A model generated the notes under the pieces. That model did no database searches. It saw nothing but the letters and a program-made list of their open reading frames with translations, and was not told the DNA's origin. From Planctomycetia bacterium (lineage in GTDB: Bacteria > Planctomycetota > Planctomycetia > Pirellulales > UBA1268), in the NCBI GenBank assembly GCA_009919445.1, contig RGBY01000019.1:1-18638 (forward strand): a stretch of DNA of 18,638 bases, given 5' to 3'. Position numbers and translations under genes: made by a program. Shown here in pieces: positions 14,569 through 18,638 of this stretch. Position 1 is the first letter of the stretch. The number at the start of each line of letters is the position of its first letter.

Positions 14569-15788
14569 TGCGACACCCCCACTACCTGGCGACTGGTGGC
14601 AGGGACAACTCCCAGTGGAACATTCGTCGATGGCACACGATCGCCACGCCCCTCAAGCCAGGCTTCGCGAACCGCAGCGGCCTGATGCCGACTCCCCGGA
14701 ACGAGACCTCCAGGCAAAAACAGTTGCCAGAGCATGACCCCCGCAAACATGAGTGCTGCAATCGGCGTGCAGTATTTGAGGCAGGTCGTCATCACCTGGT
14801 CGATACGGAGCCGAGGCAGCGTCCAGCGGATCCACATCATGACGAGCACGCCAGCAGTTGCCTTGCCCATGAGGTTGGCACAGCCTAGCAGCCGGACCGC
14901 ATACGGAGCCGACAGCGAAGAGCCATCGCTCCAGCCAAGCAGACTGGCAATTGGAACCGGACCATTCCACCCGCCCAAGAAGAGCACGGCGGCAAGTGCA
15001 CTCACCAAAAACATTGACCCGTACTCAGCCATGAAGAAAAAACTCCATCGCAGGCCAGAGTATTCGGTGTGGAATCCGGCAACCAACTCGCTCTCAGCCT
15101 CGGCAAGATCAAATGGCGCCCGATTCACGCTGGCCACAGCACAGGTGTAGTAAACCCAGAAAATCACAAAGGTGAACGGGTCGTGAAAGATGTACCAGTT
15201 GGTCAACCAGCCCGCCTGCTTCTCAGCAATCGTCACCAGGTCCATGCTGCCAGCCAGCATCACCGGCACCACAACGCACATGCCCAGCGGCACCTCGTAA
15301 CTGACCACCTGGGCTGCTTCACGCATGGCCCCGAAGAGCGACCATTTCGACGCCGAAGCGTAGCCGGCAAGAATCACACCAAAAACCTCAAGGCCGAGCA
15401 CCGCCACGACAAAAAAGACGCCGACATTGAGCCGGAGGCCAACCACATCAAATGCGAATGGCAACGCGATGAACGCACAGAATGACGCACAGAAACTGAC
15501 ATACGGAGCCAGCCGAAACAGCATTCCGTCGGCGCCATCGGGCATGAGGTCTTCTTTGGCGAGCAGTTTGATGCCGTCAGCCAACGACTGCAGCCAGCCG
15601 AACCGACCGCCCGTGCGGGTTGGCCCAAGCCGGTCCTGAATACGGGCCGCAATTTTTCGCTCTGCCCAAATAAAGACGAGGGCTCCACCGGCAATCACGT
15701 TGAGGATCAGGAATGCCGCCACTGCAGCCACCGCAGTCCACGCCAGCCACGAGGGGAGCCCGATCGTTTCAATCAAAAATTCAGCCAT
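14565..15788 (-). CDS. nuoH: NADH-quinone oxidoreductase subunit H
   Basis: NuoH anchors the peripheral arm and forms much of the quinone tunnel. The 407-residue form has the family signatures DRLGPTRTGGRFGWLQSLAD (52-71) and NRAPFDLAEAESELV (222-236), followed by AGFHTEYSG. The second is the acidic cytoplasmic loop at the quinone site. Eight membrane helices are visible, then a hydrophilic C-terminal extension from about 362. The frame stays open to 15857, but the family N-terminus fits the ATG at 15788, with another ATG at 15797 also possible. nuoD ends 151 bases upstream. That gap holds no gene and only a short CACACAAGTGTG palindrome-like element. nuoI, which usually follows nuoH, is absent, and nuoJ overlaps the end directly. 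Confidence 0.97.
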   Translation of the reverse strand: MAEFLIETIGLPSWLAWTAVAAVAAFLILNVIAGGALVFIWAERKIAARIQDRLGPTRTGGRFGWLQSLADGIKLLAKEDLMPDGADGMLFRLAPYVSFCASFCAFIALPFAFDVVGLRLNVGVFFVVAVLGLEVFGVILAGYASASKWSLFGAMREAAQVVSYEVPLGMCVVVPVMLAGSMDLVTIAEKQAGWLTNWYIFHDPFTFVIFWVYYTCAVASVNRAPFDLAEAESELVAGFHTEYSGLRWSFFFMAEYGSMFLVSALAAVLFLGGWNGPVPIASLLGWSDGSSLSAPYAVRLLGCANLMGKATAGVLVMMWIRWTLPRLRIDQVMTTCLKYCTPIAALMFAGVMLWQLFLPGGLVPGSRHQAAAVREAWLEGRGDRVPSTNVPLGVVPATSRQVVGVSQ

Positions 15789-15939
15789 GTGGACCATCCA
15801 CCACGAGGGTACCGAACCCCGAATAACGACCAGCAATCGCAGAAACTGCGAGCACAACTGGCCTTTGTGAAATTTTGCACGAAGTCTGCATCAACGAAGT
15901 CCATCACACAAGTGTGCACCTGCGAAATCCGGCTCTCAC

Positions 15940-17148
15940 CTATCTGTCAATCTCCCCCATCACGATGTCGAGGCTGCCGACCACAGCCGGGACATCCGCG
16001 ATCAGACATCCCCGGCAGAGTTCTGGCGCAACGGCGAGATTCGAGAAGGAACTCGAGCGTGCCCGTACCCGCCAAGGAATGGCCGCCCCCTCACTGACGA
16101 GGTAGAAGCCCATCTGCCCCTTCGGGCACTCTGTCTCTAAATAGGCATCGCCAGCTGGCAATTTCTCGGCCAGCTTCAGGGGCTCACCCAAGGGCCCCTT
16201 GCATTGGGAATAACGGTCGATGGCCTGCCGCACGAGGTCCATCGACTGCACGACTTCGAGCATTCTGACAAAAAAGCGATGCCAGCAGTCCCCGAGAACG
16301 GCGTCTGTTGGCACCGCTGGATACTCATGATCACGCGGGTAGTGGCCGTCCTTCATGACCGCTACCTCAAAGGCGTAACCGTCATACATGGCGGTGTAGA
16401 TGCTCTCGCCGTCACGACGGAGGTCGATATCAACGCCACTGCCACGGAGCACTGGCCCAGTGCAACCGTAATCGATTGCCATTTCGGGGCTGAGCACGCC
16501 GATCCCGGCAGTTCGCTTCACGAAAATGGCATTTGTCGTCAGCAGCGTGTGGTATTCACGGATCACGGGCTCAAACTGATCGAGAAACTGCTCGCAGCGT
16601 TCGAGCCAACCCGGCGGCAGATCCGCAGTCAGTCCGCCCACCGTGATATAGCTGTAGGTGAGGCGGGCGCCACAGGCCTCCTCAAAAAGATCAAGAATCT
16701 TTTCTCGTTCGCGAAAGGCGTACAGAAAGGGGCTGAATGTACCCAGGTCGAGCCCATACGCCCCCATGCCCACAAGATGACTGGCAATGCGGTTGAGTTC
16801 AGCAATCAGCACCCGCAGGTGACGAGCTTTCTCGCTGACCTCGTACCGCAGCAACTTCTCGACGGCCAGCGACCACCCGAGATTCATGTTCATCGCCGCC
16901 AGATAATCCATGCGATCGGTGTAAGGAATCCATTGCCGGGCAGTCAGATTTTCACCAATTTTTTCGGCACAGCGATGCAGGTAACCGATGTGTGGCTCCA
17001 TCTCAGAGACAATTTCGCCATCGGTTCGCAGCACAAGCCGCAGGACGCCATGCGTACTAGGATGCTGAGGCCCCATGTTGACCAGCATCTCATCGGTGCG
17101 GACATCGAACTCAATGATCCGCTGATCGTCATCGAGCAGTTGCGACAT
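15940..17148 (-). CDS. nuoD: NADH-quinone oxidoreductase subunit D (49-kDa, quinone site)
   Basis: NuoD is the peripheral-arm subunit, descended from the large subunit of NiFe hydrogenases, that forms the quinone-reduction site with NuoB and NuoH. The 402-residue protein starts MSQLLDDDQRIIEFDV and carries MGPQHPSTHGVLR (25-37) and IPYTDRMDYL (74-83). H33 and Y82 have the same 49-residue spacing as the quinone-contacting His38 and Tyr87 of the Thermus homologue. The C-terminus ends GSLDIVMGEIDR as in the family. The frame is open to 17262, but the ATG at 17148 has AAGGA upstream and gives the normal N-terminus. It follows nuoC after 44 bases as a separate gene, not as an NuoCD fusion. Its expected partner NuoB is not encoded in this window. 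Confidence 0.98.
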   Translation of the reverse strand: MSQLLDDDQRIIEFDVRTDEMLVNMGPQHPSTHGVLRLVLRTDGEIVSEMEPHIGYLHRCAEKIGENLTARQWIPYTDRMDYLAAMNMNLGWSLAVEKLLRYEVSEKARHLRVLIAELNRIASHLVGMGAYGLDLGTFSPFLYAFREREKILDLFEEACGARLTYSYITVGGLTADLPPGWLERCEQFLDQFEPVIREYHTLLTTNAIFVKRTAGIGVLSPEMAIDYGCTGPVLRGSGVDIDLRRDGESIYTAMYDGYAFEVAVMKDGHYPRDHEYPAVPTDAVLGDCWHRFFVRMLEVVQSMDLVRQAIDRYSQCKGPLGEPLKLAEKLPAGDAYLETECPKGQMGFYLVSEGAAIPWRVRARSSSFSNLAVAPELCRGCLIADVPAVVGSLDIVMGEIDR

Positions 17149-17192
17149 GATGTTCCTTGCGATCCAAGAGGTCTTGTGTGAGGGACGACGGC

Positions 17193-17723
17193 CTAGCGGC
17201 CCCGCATCCCGTGATACTCGAGAGGCATGACGTAATCCTTGCGGAGCGGGTAGCCCTCCCAATCCTCAGGGCAAAGGATCCGCCGCAGATCAGGGTGACC
17301 AACGAAGTTGACTCCAGAGAGGTCATAGACTTCCCGTTCATGCCAGTCGGCACCCCGCCAGACCGAGGTCACGCTCGCCACTTCCGGAATCTGCCCAGGC
17401 TCGTCGTTCTGCCAACGCGGCAGTTTTGTTTTGAGCACCAGGCTCGCTCGCGAGGCCGTACTCCAAAGGTGATAGACCAGTTCGGTGTGCGGCTCCCACG
17501 ACACCTTTGCTGCCTTCTTCGGGTCAGGCTCACACCAGTCAACAGCCGTAATGCATTGCAGGCCGTCAAACTTGATGCCACACGACTCTTTCAGCCAGCG
17601 GCAGGTCTCCAGCAATTTTTCCGGCGCGATCTCCAGCCATGGATCAATCGCCTCCATGGTTTGCCCGACAACTGCTCCAGGAACAGCTGCCTCCAACTGG
17701 CCGACAAAATCAGACCCTTGCAT
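17193..17723 (-). CDS. nuoC: NADH-quinone oxidoreductase subunit C (30-kDa)
   Basis: NuoC is a small peripheral-arm subunit without redox centres that packs against NuoD. The 176-residue length is typical of unfused bacterial forms. The family signature at about 123-166 reads ADWHEREVYDLSGVNF, then GHPDLRRILCPEDWEGYPLR, then KDYVMP. The N-terminal half has the usual ITAVDW element (58-63). The ATG at 17723 is used. Its likely ribosome site AAAGGAG lies about eleven bases upstream, within the last codons of nuoA, whose stop is only six bases before this start. That leaves no room for nuoB, which normally sits between them. Confidence 0.97.
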   Translation of the reverse strand: MQGSDFVGQLEAAVPGAVVGQTMEAIDPWLEIAPEKLLETCRWLKESCGIKFDGLQCITAVDWCEPDPKKAAKVSWEPHTELVYHLWSTASRASLVLKTKLPRWQNDEPGQIPEVASVTSVWRGADWHEREVYDLSGVNFVGHPDLRRILCPEDWEGYPLRKDYVMPLEYHGMRGR

Positions 17724-17729
17724 GACTCG

Positions 17730-18368
17730 CTAGACTCCTTTGCCTGACGGGGGAACAGTTGCTCGCTGATTGGCCACCGCCCGCACCCAATCAAGATCAC
17801 CGCGGTACCAGACGTAGGCAAAGCCAACAAGCAAAATGGCATAGAACGCCGCCATATCAACCACCGCCGTACGGGCCAACATGCGGCCACTTTGCGTCAC
17901 GGCCCACTCAGCTTCAGCCTGCCTTGTGGTTCGCTCACCACGGTCTGCTTCAATTGCTGCCGCCACCTTTGCATCGGGCGTGAAAGCAGGCACCGCCGGA
18001 GCCGCTAGGCCCAACTCCCGATAGATGCCCGCTGCGGCTGCGGTAAGCGTGACCCCGTCAGCCTCAACGGTTGCCACCGCCGGATCAGCCAGCTGCGTCG
18101 CTTTCCCAAAAACAGTCGCCCACGGGAAAAATAGCGCGACCTCAACATCAAAGATGATGAACAGCAACGCGACCACATAAAACCGCAGGTCAAACTGAAC
18201 GAAACTTGAGCCAATCGTCGGCTCCCCGCACTCATAGACCTCGAGCTTTTCCGTGTTCGGCATCCGGGGACGCACCAGCCAGCCAACCAGCAGATTAGCG
18301 GCAAGGAACACTCCCCCGATAGCGACGAACAGCGCGATGAATCCGGCAATCAGGACGGGATCAGACAT
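17730..18368 (-). CDS. nuoA: NADH-quinone oxidoreductase subunit A with large periplasmic insertion
   Basis: NuoA is a three-helix subunit at the junction of the membrane and peripheral arms. The core is well conserved. Helix 1 (about 7-32) is followed by the loop with YECGEPTIGSSFVQFDLRFY (45-64), including the switch-loop cysteine C47. Helix 2 (about 60-88) contains FIIFDVEVALFFPWA, and helix 3 (about 168-188) is followed by WYRGDLDW. Between helices 2 and 3 lies an extra, alanine-rich segment of about 75 residues (90-165). This brings the protein to 212 residues instead of about 120-147. No Shine-Dalgarno sequence is seen before the ATG at 18368, and no clear promoter was found in the 97 bases upstream (18369-18465). 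It is the first gene of the nuo run in this window. Confidence 0.96.
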   Translation of the reverse strand: MSDPVLIAGFIALFVAIGGVFLAANLLVGWLVRPRMPNTEKLEVYECGEPTIGSSFVQFDLRFYVVALLFIIFDVEVALFFPWATVFGKATQLADPAVATVEADGVTLTAAAAGIYRELGLAAPAVPAFTPDAKVAAAIEADRGERTTRQAEAEWAVTQSGRMLARTAVVDMAAFYAILLVGFAYVWYRGDLDWVRAVANQRATVPPSGKGV

Positions 18369-18465
18369 GAAAAAAACTCGGCGAAGCGTTGGATTGAAAA
18401 CAAATGGTTACGGCCAGCGGTGAGGACACACGCAACCGAAAGGTGCAAAACGGCAGAGGATCACC

Positions 18466-18638
18466 TCAGGAATTCGGGCCTCCATGCACAGGCTCGACAA
18501 TTTCTTTGGATGCTGCCACGGCAGTTGGATTAAGCGTCGAGCGGCCCCAGGCGACGTCCACAGGCAAGCGTGCAAAATCGACGATGGTGCCATCGCGACT
18601 GTAGCAGCTCAAATCGAGCGTGGAGCCCATGAAAATGC
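18466..18638 (-). CDS. C-terminal part of an unrecognised protein, cut by window edge
   Basis: An open frame enters from the right edge and stops at 18466-18468, giving 56 visible residues (54 if it starts at the ATG at 18630). Readable segments include STLDLSCYSRDGTIVDFARL and DVAWGRSTLNPTAVAASKE. The composition is consistent with a real protein, but I recognise no family. The ATG at 18630 has no visible ribosome site, so a longer gene starting outside the window is more likely. It ends 97 bases before nuoA on the same strand. It does not resemble the C-terminus of NuoB or of any other Nuo subunit known to me. Confidence 0.45.
   Translation of the reverse strand, partial: IFMGSTLDLSCYSRDGTIVDFARLPVDVAWGRSTLNPTAVAASKEIVEPVHGGPNS

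Noticed and set aside
15789..15939. Remnant of nuoI or another gene between nuoD and nuoH
   Set aside because: The 151-bp gap shows no ferredoxin-type CxxCxxC motif or conserved frame, only a short CACACAAGTGTG element and an ACGAAGTC direct repeat.
17724..17729. Missed nuoB between nuoA and nuoC
   Set aside because: The two genes are separated by six bases, so there is no room for it.

Overview
The window looks like chromosomal housekeeping DNA from a GC-rich, diderm, flagellated bacterium that respires with complex I. I infer a member of the Planctomycetota, from the extended Nuo subunits with GC-rich codon use, the weak or absent Shine-Dalgarno sites at several genes, the single LptF/LptG-type permease, and fliW next to csrA. 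This assignment is an inference, not a sequence match. No phage, transposon, CRISPR array, tRNA or rRNA was seen.

Layout. Positions 1-2645 (minus strand) hold comF, hemC and, most downstream, a NarL-type response regulator cut by the left edge. Divergent from comF, an LptF/LptG-family permease (2755-3885, plus) is followed by the flagellar and post-transcriptional pair fliW-csrA (4101-4844, plus). A 319-bp non-coding stretch (4845-5163) lies between the convergent ends of csrA and a thioredoxin-like gene. It holds a large nested hairpin and a degenerate tandem repeat full of inverted repeats. From 5164 to 18368 everything is on the minus strand. In transcription order this is nuoA, nuoC, nuoD, nuoH, nuoJ, nuoK, nuoL, nuoM, nuoN, a helical protein of unknown function, tatD and the thioredoxin-like gene. 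A fragment of an unrecognised gene touches the right edge upstream of nuoA.

How the genes work together. The nuo genes encode the whole membrane arm of the proton-pumping NADH:quinone oxidoreductase (A, H, J, K, L, M, N) plus the two peripheral subunits that carry no iron-sulfur cluster (C, D). None of the Fe-S subunits (B, E, F, G, I) is present, although nuoB normally sits between A and C and nuoI between H and J. Several subunits are longer than their usual homologues. The clearest cases are a histidine-rich insertion in NuoL and a roughly 75-residue insertion in NuoA, both predicted to face the periplasm. FliW and CsrA are expected to form a partner switch controlling flagellin translation, and the csrA leader has GGA motifs placed as expected for CsrA autoregulation.

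Most of the window is ordinary. The items most worth a second look are the Fe-S-free nuo cluster, the two periplasmic insertions, the csrA leader, and the structured repeat region at 4860-5175.
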